From the NCBI GenBank assembly GCA_963715055.1, contig CAVQRB010000018.1, positions 248,001 through 312,000 on the forward strand: a DNA stretch of 64,000 bases, read 5' to 3'. Shown piece by piece: positions 21,192 through 29,483 of this stretch (position 1 is the stretch's first letter; the number at the start of each line of letters is the position of its first letter). Source of the DNA: CAVQRB01 sp963715055 (GTDB taxonomy: Bacteria > Pseudomonadota > Alphaproteobacteria > Rhodobacterales > Rhodobacteraceae). Made by a program: the position numbers and the translations under genes. The notes beneath the pieces were generated by a model. The model saw only the letters and a program-made list of their open reading frames with translations, had not been told where the DNA came from and made no database searches.

Positions 21192-21325
21192 AAAGGAGGT
21201 GATCCAGTGTCAAGAACGGTATTGGAGCGAGGTGTCGGAACAGCTTGGGAGGTATCCTGCTAGGGCAGCCCCTGGCGGGAAAGCAACCCAGGTGGATCGT
21301 CCGATCTAACCGATCCCACCTCCTT
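21192..21325 (+). other. Structured leader-like element with perfect SD at the 5' end and anti-SD at the 3' end
   Basis: Bases 21192-21205 are an exact complement of the 14-base tail of 16S rRNA. Bases 21193-21201 (aaggaggtg) can pair with 21317-21325 (cacctcctt), closing the element. Inside, CTGC 21257-21260 can pair with GCAG 21265-21268, and CCTGG 21271-21275 with CCAGG 21288-21292. GATCCA 21201-21206 can pair alternatively with TGGATC 21293-21298. A short reading frame starts at 21207 (separate entry). The element ends just before a GC-rich hairpin. It could be a small RNA, a translated leader or an attenuator; I do not recognise it as a known family. Confidence 0.45.
21207..21263 (+). 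CDS. Candidate 18-residue leader peptide
   Basis: A GTG at 21207 lies 7 bases after AGGAGG, the best-placed ribosome site in the window. The frame encodes MSRTVLERGVGTAWEVSC and stops with TAG at 21261-21263. No protein family is recognised. The peptide has no run of one amino acid, so classical attenuation is not obvious. Its ribosome site can be masked by pairing with 21317-21325. Translation is an inference from spacing and complementarity only. Confidence 0.35.
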   Translation: MSRTVLERGVGTAWEVSC

Positions 21326-21337
21326 AAACCATTCGAT

Positions 21338-21375
21338 TGGGCCGCTCCTTTTTCAGGCGCGGCCCATTTCGTTTC
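21338..21375 (+). terminator. Candidate intrinsic terminator
   Basis: TGGGCCGC (21338-21345) and GCGGCCCA (21359-21366) form an 8-base-pair GC-rich stem with a 13-base loop, followed by TTTCGTTT. It lies after the structured element and 17 bases before the ribosome site of the VOC gene, so it could end the element's transcript or act as an attenuator for the VOC gene. The U-tract is interrupted. Confidence 0.45.
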
Positions 21376-21391
21376 AATCGGGAGATGTGAC

Positions 21392-21754
21392 ATGCAGACC
21401 GACTTGCTCAGCCTCATCCTCTACACCTCCAAGACCGATGAAATGGTCGAATTCTACCGGACCCACTTCGGGTATTCGGTGCACCGCGAACCGGACGACA
21501 GGATCGTCGAACTGCGCCCGCCCGGTGCCGGCGCCACCCTGCTGTTGCACCCGGCAGCGAAGGGTCAGCGCACCGGACAATCCGCGGTGAAGCTTGTCTT
21601 TGCCTGCGATGATGTGGAAAGCTTCTGCAAGACCAGCCGTCAGCGCGGCCTGTCCTTCGGAGCCTTGCACAAGGGCCACGGCTATGTTTTTGCCAATGCC
21701 AAGGATCCCTCCGGAAACTCCGTCAGCGTCTCCGGTCGGATCACCGCAGTCTGA
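21392..21754 (+). CDS. VOC family (glyoxalase/bleomycin-resistance fold) protein
   Basis: A 120-residue single-domain protein of the vicinal oxygen chelate superfamily. The start SLILYTSKTDEMVEFYRTHFG is the typical first beta-alpha unit, and the end HGYVFANAKDPSGNSVSVSG is the second. Members include metal-dependent glyoxalases, dioxygenases and resistance proteins; the substrate cannot be told here. GGGAG lies 7 bases upstream of the ATG at 21392. It follows the structured element and a hairpin, and its stop is 16 bases before arfB on the same strand, so the two may be cotranscribed. Confidence 0.82.
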   Translation: MQTDLLSLILYTSKTDEMVEFYRTHFGYSVHREPDDRIVELRPPGAGATLLLHPAAKGQRTGQSAVKLVFACDDVESFCKTSRQRGLSFGALHKGHGYVFANAKDPSGNSVSVSGRITAV

Positions 21755-21770
21755 AAGCAACGATACCGCC

Positions 21771-22193
21771 ATGCTCAGGATCACCAACGACATCACCCTG
21801 CAGGACTGGGAACTGACGGAAAGCTTCATGCGCGCCTCGGGCCCCGGCGGGCAGAATGTGAACAAGGTCTCCTCTGCCGTCGAACTGCGGTTCGAGGCCG
21901 CACGATCTCCGTCGCTGCCACCACCGGTCAAGACGCGGCTCAAACGCCTCGCAGGGCGACGCTGGACGCTCGACGGCGCGCTGGTCATTCAATGCGACGA
22001 AACCCGCTCGCAGGCGCGTAACCGCGACATCGCGCGGGACCGTCTCGCCGATCTGATCCGCAAGGCGCTGGTGGCCCCCAAGCGCAGGATCGCGACAAAG
22101 CCCACGTTAGGCTCGAAAATCAGACGCCTGAAGTCCAAGAAGGTCCGCGGCGACGTCAAAGCCCTGCGCGGGCGCGTTGATCCGGAGGGCTGA
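21771..22193 (+). CDS. arfB: Alternative ribosome-rescue peptidyl-tRNA hydrolase ArfB
   Basis: A 140-residue protein with the release-factor GGQ motif at residues 26-28 (GPGGQNVNK) and the basic C-terminal tail (KRRIATKPTLGSKIRRLKSKK) that enters the empty mRNA channel. ArfB (YaeJ) hydrolyses peptidyl-tRNA on ribosomes stalled at the end of truncated mRNA. It has the typical short length without the codon-recognition domains of full release factors. The ATG at 21771 places the GGQ at the usual position; the open frame upstream overlaps the VOC gene and is not coding. After its stop there is a gene-free stretch of about 455 bases. Confidence 0.94.
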   Translation: MLRITNDITLQDWELTESFMRASGPGGQNVNKVSSAVELRFEAARSPSLPPPVKTRLKRLAGRRWTLDGALVIQCDETRSQARNRDIARDRLADLIRKALVAPKRRIATKPTLGSKIRRLKSKKVRGDVKALRGRVDPEG

Positions 22194-22554
22194 GCGGGGC
22201 TCTCGCCGCTGCGCCCTTCGCTCAACACCCTTCATTCAGGTTGCCCGATCCCAAGCCGTTCTGGAACGTACAATCACCAGAATAACCGGTACTGCGCTTC
22301 CCGGGAGCCTTCAAAGATCGCGCGATGCGAGGAACACCGGGCACCGCGCCTTCGCACGGTGCTTGCTTGAAGCGGCCAATCACTTGAAACGACGCCGCGA
22401 CCTGTGACGCGTTTGCCCGCATGAGGTGCGTTCCTGCGCGCCAAACTGAAGGCGATCCGGAAGGTTTTGCAATCATCAGCTGCAGGGCCGCGAAAGCCCG
22501 GCGCGCAGGTTGGCGTTCTTGTTCACACGCGATCGAAACACCCTTCTCCCGACG

Positions 22555-22592
22555 CGTTACAGGATTTCCTATCTTAGTGAGTATCCGTAACG
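22555..22592. promoter_or_regulatory. Palindrome upstream of paaJ, candidate operator
   Basis: The arms CGTTACAGGAT (22555-22565) and ATCCGTAACG (22583-22592) are inverted copies with one extra A, around a 17-base spacer that contains TATCTT. It lies 57 bases before the paaJ start. It could be the PaaX operator or an RNA hairpin. The rest of the gene-free stretch 22194-22648 shows only short, unconvincing frames. Confidence 0.45.
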
Positions 22593-22648
22593 CTCAACTT
22601 GCGGCGAATCTCCTCCGGGCCTAGACTTCACAGCGCCGGAGGATCGAG

Positions 22649-23851
22649 ATGCAGGCATTCATTTGCGACGGGCAACGCACACCCATCGGCCGATACGGCG
22701 GTCGCCTGTCTGGCGTGCGCGCCGATGATCTCGCGGCCATACCCATCTCGGCGATGATCGCGCGCAATCCGGGTGTCGACTGGTCAAGGCTCGAAGACGT
22801 GATCCTCGGTTGTGCGAACCAGGCGGGCGAAGACAACCGGAACGTGGCGCGCATGGCCGCCTTGCTGGCCGGGCTGCCCGTCGATGTACCCGGCATGACG
22901 ATCAACCGGCTCTGCGCCTCCGGTCTTGATGCGGTGGGCACGGCAGCGCGGGCGATCCGGGCAGGCGACATGGACCTTGCCGTCGCGGGGGGCGTCGAGA
23001 GCATGAGCCGCGCGCCTTTCGTGCTGCCCAAAGCCGATGCACCTTTCAGCCGGGCGGCCCAGATGTTCGACACGACGATCGGCTGGCGCTTCGTAAACCC
23101 GAAGATGCAGGAAGATCACGGTACGGATTCGATGCCGGAGACGGCGGACAATGTGGCCGAAGAGTTCGGGATCAGCCGCGCCGATCAGGATGCCTTCGCC
23201 GCCCGCTCCCAGGCACGCTGGGCTGCTGCTGTTGACGCAGGCATCTTCGCGCAAGAAATCACCCCGGTAATCCTGCCACAGGCCAAGGGCGACCCGCTCG
23301 TCATCGACACCGATGAGCATCCGAGGCCGCAGACGACACCGGAAAACCTCGCGCGGCTCAAAGGCATCAATGGACCCGACCGGACCGTCACGGCAGGCAA
23401 TGCCTCGGGCGTCAACGATGGCGCGGCGGCCCTGCTGGTCGCGTCGGAAACAGCGATCGCGGCGCAGGGGCTGACCCCGATTGCGCGTATCGTCGCCATG
23501 TCCGCCGCGGGCGTCGCACCGCGGATCATGGGTGTGGGGCCCGTGCCGGCGGTGCGAAAGGTTCTGGCCCGCGCCGGTCTGACCCTCGACCAGATGGATG
23601 TCATCGAACTCAACGAAGCCTTCGCGGCGCAGGCGCTCGCCACCCTGCGCGCCCTCGGCATCCCGGACGACGCCGCCCATGTGAACCCACATGGCGGCGC
23701 CATCGCCATGGGCCATCCGCTCGGCATGTCCGGTGCGCGTCTGGTGCTCGCCGCTGCATTGCACCTGAAACGTTCCGGCGGACGATACGCGCTCTGCACG
23801 ATGTGCGTGGGCGTCGGTCAGGGCGTCGCCCTCATTCTGGAAAGGAGTTGA
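22649..23851 (+). CDS. paaJ: 3-oxoadipyl-CoA/3-oxo-5,6-dehydrosuberyl-CoA thiolase
   Basis: A 400-residue thiolase. It starts MQAFICDGQRTPIGRYGG, typical of the beta-ketoadipyl-CoA thiolases (PaaJ/PcaF). The nucleophilic cysteine is in NRLCASGLDAV near residue 90; the GHP motif is in IAMGHPLGMSGARL and the second cysteine in CTMCVGVGQG near the end. In phenylacetate breakdown the enzyme cuts the ring-opened CoA esters to succinyl-CoA and acetyl-CoA. GGAGG lies 6 bases before the ATG. It opens the paa operon and is 3 bases from paaA. PcaF of the protocatechuate route is the alternative, but the neighbours favour PaaJ. Confidence 0.92.
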   Translation: MQAFICDGQRTPIGRYGGRLSGVRADDLAAIPISAMIARNPGVDWSRLEDVILGCANQAGEDNRNVARMAALLAGLPVDVPGMTINRLCASGLDAVGTAARAIRAGDMDLAVAGGVESMSRAPFVLPKADAPFSRAAQMFDTTIGWRFVNPKMQEDHGTDSMPETADNVAEEFGISRADQDAFAARSQARWAAAVDAGIFAQEITPVILPQAKGDPLVIDTDEHPRPQTTPENLARLKGINGPDRTVTAGNASGVNDGAAALLVASETAIAAQGLTPIARIVAMSAAGVAPRIMGVGPVPAVRKVLARAGLTLDQMDVIELNEAFAAQALATLRALGIPDDAAHVNPHGGAIAMGHPLGMSGARLVLAAALHLKRSGGRYALCTMCVGVGQGVALILERS

Positions 23852-23854
23852 CCC

Positions 23855-24847
23855 ATGTATGCACAGATGGTCGCATCGACCGGTGAAGGCGTCAAATCGC
23901 TCGACGAGATGGACCCGTTGGAGCGCGCTTTTCAGGAGCGCATCAATGCCGGCGAAAAGATCGAACCGAAAGACTGGATGCCCGAGGGGTACCGCAAGAC
24001 CCTGATCCGGCAGATCGGCCAGCACGCCCATTCCGAAATCGTGGGACAACTGCCCGAAGGCAACTGGATCACCCGCGCGCCCACGCTGGAGCGCAAGGCG
24101 ATCCTGCTGGCCAAGGTGCAGGACGAGGCGGGTCACGGGCTCTACCTCTACTGTGCCGCCGAAACTTTGGGCGTGAGCCGGGATGACCTTACGCGCGACC
24201 TGTTGTCGGGCAAGATGAAATACTCCTCGATCTTCAATTATCCGACCCTGACATGGGCGGATATGGGGGCTGTGGGCTGGCTGGTCGACGGTGCCGCGAT
24301 CATGAACCAGGTGCCGCTCCAACGAACATCTTACGGGCCCTATGCCCGCGCCATGGTACGTATCTGCAAGGAAGAGTCCTTTCACCAGCGGCAGGGCTTC
24401 GACATCATGATGAAGATGGCCGGTGGCACCGAGGCGCAGCGCCGCATGGCGCAGGATGCGCTCGACAGGTTCTGGTACCCGTCGCTCATGATGTTCGGGC
24501 CCTCCGACGAAAACTCCGTCCACTCGGCGCAATCGATGGCCTGGAAGATCAAGATCAACAGCAACGACGAGTTGCGCCAGAAGTTCGTCGATCAGACGGT
24601 GCCGCAGGCGGCATACCTTGGCCTCGAGATTCCCGACGCCGATCTGAAATGGAACGAGGCGCGCGGGCATTACGATTTCTCCCAGCCGGATTGGGAGGAA
24701 TTCTTCGCGGTCCTGAAAGGCAACGGCCCCTGTTCCGCTGATCGGATGGAGGCGCGCACGAAGGCCTGGGAGGAAGGTGCCTGGGTGCGCGAGGGGATGA
24801 TGGCCCATGCCGCAAAGAAAAAGGCAAGACAGCGGGTGGCGGAGTGA
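23855..24847 (+). CDS. paaA: 1,2-phenylacetyl-CoA epoxidase, catalytic subunit PaaA
   Basis: A 330-residue ferritin-like diiron oxygenase subunit. PaaA, with PaaC as structural partner and PaaB, epoxidises the ring of phenylacetyl-CoA. Iron ligands are visible in KVQDEAGHGLYLY (ExxH) and ICKEESFHQRQGF (second ExxH). The length matches the family. GGAG inside the end of paaJ serves as its ribosome site, with an ATG at 23855. The next gene, paaB, follows by 4 bases. The cluster order A-B-C-D-E is the standard one. Confidence 0.96.
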   Translation: MYAQMVASTGEGVKSLDEMDPLERAFQERINAGEKIEPKDWMPEGYRKTLIRQIGQHAHSEIVGQLPEGNWITRAPTLERKAILLAKVQDEAGHGLYLYCAAETLGVSRDDLTRDLLSGKMKYSSIFNYPTLTWADMGAVGWLVDGAAIMNQVPLQRTSYGPYARAMVRICKEESFHQRQGFDIMMKMAGGTEAQRRMAQDALDRFWYPSLMMFGPSDENSVHSAQSMAWKIKINSNDELRQKFVDQTVPQAAYLGLEIPDADLKWNEARGHYDFSQPDWEEFFAVLKGNGPCSADRMEARTKAWEEGAWVREGMMAHAAKKKARQRVAE

Positions 24848-24851
24848 CGCA

Positions 24852-25136
24852 ATGAGCAGCGATTGGCCTCTCTGGGAGATCTTCATCCGCGGCCAGCAAG
24901 GCCTCAGCCATCGCCACGTGGGCTCGCTGCATGCCCCCGATGCCGGGACCGCGATCCGTAACGCGCGCGACGTCTATACCCGCCGCAACGAGGGCGTCAG
25001 CATCTGGGCCGTCGAATCCAGCGCGATCGCGGCCTCCTCGCCCGGCGAGAAGGGAGCGCTCTACGATCCGGCCAATGACAAGGTCTACCGGCATCCCAGC
25101 TACTTCGACATTCCGGACGACGCGGGGGCGATGTGA
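24852..25136 (+). CDS. paaB: 1,2-phenylacetyl-CoA epoxidase subunit PaaB
   Basis: A 94-residue small subunit of the phenylacetyl-CoA epoxidase complex. The sequence WPLWEIFIRGQQGLSHRHVG followed by ARDVYTRRNEGVSIWAV is diagnostic. PaaB bridges PaaAC heterodimers. The ATG at 24852 gives the family length; a start further upstream at 24807 would lie within paaA. Its 3' end overlaps the GTG start of paaC by four bases (GTGA), which implies coupled translation. Confidence 0.95.
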   Translation: MSSDWPLWEIFIRGQQGLSHRHVGSLHAPDAGTAIRNARDVYTRRNEGVSIWAVESSAIAASSPGEKGALYDPANDKVYRHPSYFDIPDDAGAM

Positions 25137-25888
25137 CCGATCCGCTCTTCGAATTGCTCTGCCGGATGGGTGACAATGCCCTGGTGCTTGGTCACCGGCT
25201 GTCGGAATGGTGCGGCGTGGCTCCCGTGCTGGAAGAGGACATTGCCCTCGCGAATACAGCGCTCGATCTGATCGGGCAGGCCCGGATGTGGCTCGACCTC
25301 GCCGGCGAGACCGAAGGCAAGGGCCGCAACGCCGATCGCCTGGCCTTTCACCGCGACGTCTGGGACTTCCGCAATCTCCTGCTTGTCGAGCAACCGAACG
25401 GCGATTTCGGCCAGACCATGATGCGGCAGTTTCTCTTCGATGCCTGGCATGAGCTTTACCTCGCGGCCCTGACGCAAAGCCCGAATGAGGCAATTGCGGG
25501 TATCGCCGGCAAGGCGCAGAAGGAGGTCCGCTACCACCTGACGCGTTCTTCGGAAATCGTGATCAGCCTCGGTGACGGTACCGCGGAAAGCCACGCGAGG
25601 ATGCAAAAGGCTGCTGATAGACTGTATCCCTTCGTTGGTGAAATGATCGATGACGACCAGATCGACACAGCGCTGCAACAGGCTGGAATCGTACCGCGAA
25701 GCGCCGGGTTGAAGGAGGCTTTCCATGAGCGGCTCGACAATGTCTTCCGCGAAGCAACGCTTGCGCGGCCACAAGAGAGCTATTCGCAGAAAGGCGGCAA
25801 GACCGGCAAGCGACACAGCGAGCACCTGGGCCATCTGCTGACGCAAATGCAATGGCTGCCGCGCGCCTATCCGGACGCGACATGGTAG
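25133..25888 (+). CDS. paaC: 1,2-phenylacetyl-CoA epoxidase, structural subunit PaaC
   Basis: A 251-residue PaaA paralogue that pairs with PaaA but lacks a working diiron site. The start LLCRMGDNALVLGHRLSEW and the segments LDLIGQARMWLDLAGE and FLFDAWHELYLAAL are typical. It begins with a GTG overlapping the paaB stop. Its TAG stop overlaps the likely start of paaD. The length is normal. Confidence 0.95.
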   Translation: MTDPLFELLCRMGDNALVLGHRLSEWCGVAPVLEEDIALANTALDLIGQARMWLDLAGETEGKGRNADRLAFHRDVWDFRNLLLVEQPNGDFGQTMMRQFLFDAWHELYLAALTQSPNEAIAGIAGKAQKEVRYHLTRSSEIVISLGDGTAESHARMQKAADRLYPFVGEMIDDDQIDTALQQAGIVPRSAGLKEAFHERLDNVFREATLARPQESYSQKGGKTGKRHSEHLGHLLTQMQWLPRAYPDATW

Positions 25889-26373
25889 ACTTGGGAGACC
25901 ATAATTTGGGCATGAACCGCCCCGAACCTGACGCAGTGATGCACTGGCTGGACGCCGTGCCCGATCCCGAAATCCCGGCGATCAGCATTGTCGATCTGGG
26001 CATCGTGCGGCAGGTGGCCTGGGAAGGTGATGTCCTCGAAGTGACGATCACGCCGACCTATTCGGGCTGCCCGGCGACCTCGGTCATTGCGCGCGACATC
26101 GAAACTGCGCTTGCCGACAGGGGGATCGAAAAGCTCCGCCTGAAACATCAGCTTGCGCCGGCCTGGACCACCGACTGGCTCTCCGAGAAAGGCCGCCGGA
26201 AGCTCGAGGTCTACGGGATCGCGCCGCCGCAACCGGCGGGCGGCCCGGCCCGATGCCCCCTGTGCAAATCCGCGAATGTGGAACGCATCAGCCAGTTCGG
26301 CTCGACACCCTGCAAGGCGCAATGGCGCTGCCGGTCCTGTCTCGAGCCCTTCGACTACTTCAAGTGCCTCTGA
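25882..26373 (+). CDS. paaD: 1,2-phenylacetyl-CoA epoxidase maturation protein PaaD
   Basis: A protein of about 160 residues with an N-terminal DUF59/SufT-like domain (VPDPEIPAISIVDLGIVR, TYSGCPAT) and a C-terminal four-cysteine zinc ribbon (CPLCKSAN and CRSCLEPF). PaaD is thought to help assemble the metal or Fe-S centres of the epoxidase system. Two starts are possible: the ATG at 25882, which overlaps the paaC stop, and the ATG at 25912 (MNRPEPDA), where family homology begins. I list the first because of the coupling, with low certainty. paaE follows by 3 bases. Confidence 0.9.
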   Translation: MVDLGDHNLGMNRPEPDAVMHWLDAVPDPEIPAISIVDLGIVRQVAWEGDVLEVTITPTYSGCPATSVIARDIETALADRGIEKLRLKHQLAPAWTTDWLSEKGRRKLEVYGIAPPQPAGGPARCPLCKSANVERISQFGSTPCKAQWRCRSCLEPFDYFKCL

Positions 26374-26376
26374 CCG

Positions 26377-27432
26377 ATGACGGGATTTCACGCGCTCACC
26401 GTCACCGGCCTGCGACAGACGATCCGCGATGCGGTCGTGGTCACCCTGCGTCCGGATGATCCGGACGTCTTCCGTTTCACGCAAGGCCAGTATCTGACGT
26501 TCCGCAAGGAATTCGACGGGGCAGAACTGCGCCGCAACTACTCGATCTGCACAAGCCCGGAGGAGGGCGTGCTCGAAGTCGCCATCAAGCGCGTGGATGG
26601 AGGCGTCTTCTCGACCTATGCCAACACAGCGCTAAAGATCGGCGACCGGCTTGAGGCCCTGCCGCCCATGGGCCGCTTTTCCGCTCAATTAGAGCCTGAA
26701 ACGGCCAGAAATCATCTTGCCTTCGCCGCAGGATCAGGGATCACGCCGGTACTTTCGATCCTCAAGACCGTTCTCCGGCGAGAGCCGCGCTCCCGGTTCA
26801 CGCTGGTGTACGCCAACCGCGCGGTCAATACGATCATGTTCCGCGACACGCTGGAGGACCTGAAGAACGAGCACATGGAACGGTTGAACATCGTCCATAT
26901 CCTCGGATCGGGCCAGGACATCGAGCTTTTCAGCGGCCGATTGGACCGGAAGAAATGCGATGCGCTGTTCCAGCACTGGATCGACATTGCGACAGTGGAC
27001 ATGGCCCATATCTGCGGTCCCGAACCGGTGATGCAAACCATCCGGCAAAGCCTCATGGACCACGGCCTGAGCCCGGAGAAGATCAGGTTCGAACTGTTTG
27101 GCGCTGGACAACACGAGAGTCGGGCAAGACAGGTACAGGTGGCAACCGATCTTGAAACCGAGGCAACTGTGACGGTCGAAGGCAGCAGCCACCGATTTGC
27201 AATGCGCCGGTCGCAGTCCATCCTGGAAGCCGCCCTCGCTCACGACCTCGGGGTTCCCTTTGCCTGCAAGGCGGGCGTTTGCTCGACCTGCAAGGCCCGC
27301 GTACTGGAGGGCGACTACGAAATGCTGGCCAACCATGCGCTCGACGACGATGAGATCGCGCAGGGCATGGTCCTGACCTGCCAATGCTTCCCGACAAACG
27401 ATCGGATCACCGTCGTCTACGACACGCATTGA
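26377..27432 (+). CDS. paaE: 1,2-phenylacetyl-CoA epoxidase reductase PaaE
   Basis: A 351-residue electron-transfer protein that passes electrons from NADPH to the PaaABC oxygenase. The order is an FAD-binding domain (RRNYSICTSP for FAD), an NAD(P)-binding domain (AAGSGITPVLSILK), and a C-terminal plant-type [2Fe-2S] ferredoxin domain with cysteines in CKAGVCSTCKA and LTCQC. The length is normal. It sits 3 bases after paaD and 8 bases before paaZ. Confidence 0.95.
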   Translation: MTGFHALTVTGLRQTIRDAVVVTLRPDDPDVFRFTQGQYLTFRKEFDGAELRRNYSICTSPEEGVLEVAIKRVDGGVFSTYANTALKIGDRLEALPPMGRFSAQLEPETARNHLAFAAGSGITPVLSILKTVLRREPRSRFTLVYANRAVNTIMFRDTLEDLKNEHMERLNIVHILGSGQDIELFSGRLDRKKCDALFQHWIDIATVDMAHICGPEPVMQTIRQSLMDHGLSPEKIRFELFGAGQHESRARQVQVATDLETEATVTVEGSSHRFAMRRSQSILEAALAHDLGVPFACKAGVCSTCKARVLEGDYEMLANHALDDDEIAQGMVLTCQCFPTNDRITVVYDTH

Positions 27433-27440
27433 GGGTTGAG

Positions 27441-29483
27441 ATGTCGAAACCACCTGAAATCCTGAAGGTACGGAGTTTTCTGGGGGGTCAATGGATAGAC
27501 CCTGACAAGGGCGCAGGACCGATCGAAAGCGCCCTGACAGGTAATGTGATCGCAGTGGCCGGTCATGACGAGATCGATGCAGAGGCGATGCTCGGCTATG
27601 CCCGCGCGGTCGGCGGTCCCAACTTGCGAAAGCTTGGCTTTCATGACCGCGCCCGGATGCTCAAGGCGCTGGCACTCCATCTCAAGGAACACCGCCAGAT
27701 CCTGTGCGATCTCAGCTTCGAGACGGGGGCGACGCGCGGAGATCAGGCGATCGATATCGACGGCGGCATCGGCACCCTGCTGGTCTATGCCTCCAAGGGA
27801 CGGCGAGAGATGCCCGATGGCCATGTCTACCTCGATGGTCCGGTCGAGCAACTGAGCCGCAAGGGCAGCTTTCTCGGCCAGCATATCGCCACGCCGCTGA
27901 CCGGGGCCGCGCTGCACATCAACGCCTTCAATTTTCCGGTCTGGGGCATGCTCGAAAAGCTGGCGCCGACCTGGCTGGCGGGCATGCCCGCAATCGTCAA
28001 ACCCGCCACCGCGACCTGCCATGTGACCGAGGCCTGCGTCCGGTTGATGCTGCAAAGCGGGCTCGTGCCCGAGGGTGCGTTGCAGCTGGTTGCGGGAGAC
28101 CTGGGGAACACGCTGGACCATCTGGACGGGCAAGACGTGGTGAGTTTCACGGGCTCGCGCGAAACCGCTCTGATGCTGCGGTCGCGGCCTGCGCTGCTGC
28201 GCAACGCGACGCGGTTCATGGCGGAGCAGGACAGCCTCAACGGCGCGATGCTCGCCCCTGATGCCACGCCCGGATCAGTCGAATTCGACCTCTTCGTTGC
28301 TGAAGTACACCGGGAAATGACCGTCAAGGCCGGGCAGAAATGCACGGCGATGCGCCGCCTTCTGGTGCCCCATGCCCATGTGGATGCCGTGATTCACACC
28401 TTGCGCGAAAAGCTCGGCGCGACAAGGATCGGCAATCCCCGAAGCGAAAGCGTCGAGATGGGCGCCCTTGTCTCTAACAGGCACAAAACCGATGTGCTGT
28501 CGAAAGCTGAACGCCTCGGACAGGAGGCCGAACGCGTCTTCGGGGACCCGCAATCCTTCGACGTGATCGACGGCGACAAGACGAACGGCGCCTTCCTGCC
28601 GCCCTTGCTGTTCCATTGCGCGGATCCCGACCGGGCGACCCGTGTCCATGAGACCGAAGCCTTTGGGCCGGTGGCGACCATCATGGGGTACGGCGATCTC
28701 GACCACGGCATCCGCCTGCTCAATCGCGGCGGCGGGTCACTTGTTGCGTCGGTTTTCACCAATGATCCGGAAACCGCCCGGCAGATCACCCTGGAAACAG
28801 CTGCGACCCACGGACGGCTCTACTTCAACAATCGCACCTCTGGGCAGGAAGCGACAGGCCACGGCGCGCCCTTGCCGCATATGGTGCATGGCGGGCCCGG
28901 TCGCGCGGGTGGCGGCGAGGAACTCGGCGGGATCCGCGCGGTGCTCCACTACATGCAGCGCACGGCCATACAGGGCAGCCCAGATTTTCTGACTGCCGTG
29001 TCGAACCAATGGGTTCCCGGCGCGCAGACCCGGTGCAACATGCCGCACCCCTTCACACGGCGCTTTGCGGACCTCGCGCCAGGCGACACGCTTCTGGCGG
29101 GGCCCCGGATCATCGGATCGGAAGATATCGACAGCTTTGCCGAGTTCACCGGCGACAGATTCTACGCCCATATGGATGACGCGGCGGCCCGCGCAAATCC
29201 GTTCTTTCCGGGACGCGTCGCCCATGGTTATCTGCTGCTCAGTTTCGCGGCAGGCCTTTTCGTACACCCGGACCCCGGCCCGGTTCTTGCCAATACAGGG
29301 CTTGAAAACCTGCGGTTCACCACGCCTGTCGAACCCGGCGACGCGATTTCCGTGCAACTGACCGTCAAGGCCAAAACCCCGCGAAACGAGCGCTATGGCG
29401 AGGTCCGGTGGAATGTGAGGCTCCGCAACCAGCGGGAAGAGGTCGTGGCGGAATACGATCTCCTGACCATGAATGCCTTCTGA
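27441..29483 (+). CDS. paaZ: Oxepin-CoA hydrolase / 3-oxo-5,6-dehydrosuberyl-CoA semialdehyde dehydrogenase PaaZ
   Basis: A 680-residue bifunctional enzyme. Residues 1 to about 520 are an aldehyde dehydrogenase: glutamate in FMAEQDSLN and catalytic cysteine near 301 in KAGQKCTAMRR. The remainder is a MaoC-like hydratase (MDDAAARANPFFPGRVAHGY, with the catalytic Asp/His pair), which opens the oxepin ring. Both active sites look complete. This points to ordinary degradation rather than the dehydrogenase-inactive PaaZ variants tied to tropone and tropodithietic acid formation in some roseobacters. The ATG at 27441 gives the family length. The 3' end overlaps paaX by 11 bases. Confidence 0.95.
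   Translation: MSKPPEILKVRSFLGGQWIDPDKGAGPIESALTGNVIAVAGHDEIDAEAMLGYARAVGGPNLRKLGFHDRARMLKALALHLKEHRQILCDLSFETGATRGDQAIDIDGGIGTLLVYASKGRREMPDGHVYLDGPVEQLSRKGSFLGQHIATPLTGAALHINAFNFPVWGMLEKLAPTWLAGMPAIVKPATATCHVTEACVRLMLQSGLVPEGALQLVAGDLGNTLDHLDGQDVVSFTGSRETALMLRSRPALLRNATRFMAEQDSLNGAMLAPDATPGSVEFDLFVAEVHREMTVKAGQKCTAMRRLLVPHAHVDAVIHTLREKLGATRIGNPRSESVEMGALVSNRHKTDVLSKAERLGQEAERVFGDPQSFDVIDGDKTNGAFLPPLLFHCADPDRATRVHETEAFGPVATIMGYGDLDHGIRLLNRGGGSLVASVFTNDPETARQITLETAATHGRLYFNNRTSGQEATGHGAPLPHMVHGGPGRAGGGEELGGIRAVLHYMQRTAIQGSPDFLTAVSNQWVPGAQTRCNMPHPFTRRFADLAPGDTLLAGPRIIGSEDIDSFAEFTGDRFYAHMDDAAARANPFFPGRVAHGYLLLSFAAGLFVHPDPGPVLANTGLENLRFTTPVEPGDAISVQLTVKAKTPRNERYGEVRWNVRLRNQREEVVAEYDLLTMNAF

Noticed and set aside
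22177..22624. Small open frames in the gap between arfB and paaJ
   Set aside because: Frames of 67-84 codons lie on both strands, none with a good ribosome site or protein-like sequence.
22784..24886. 700-codon open frame on the minus strand
   Set aside because: It is antisense to paaJ and paaA, both certain genes, and has no ribosome site or recognisable domain.
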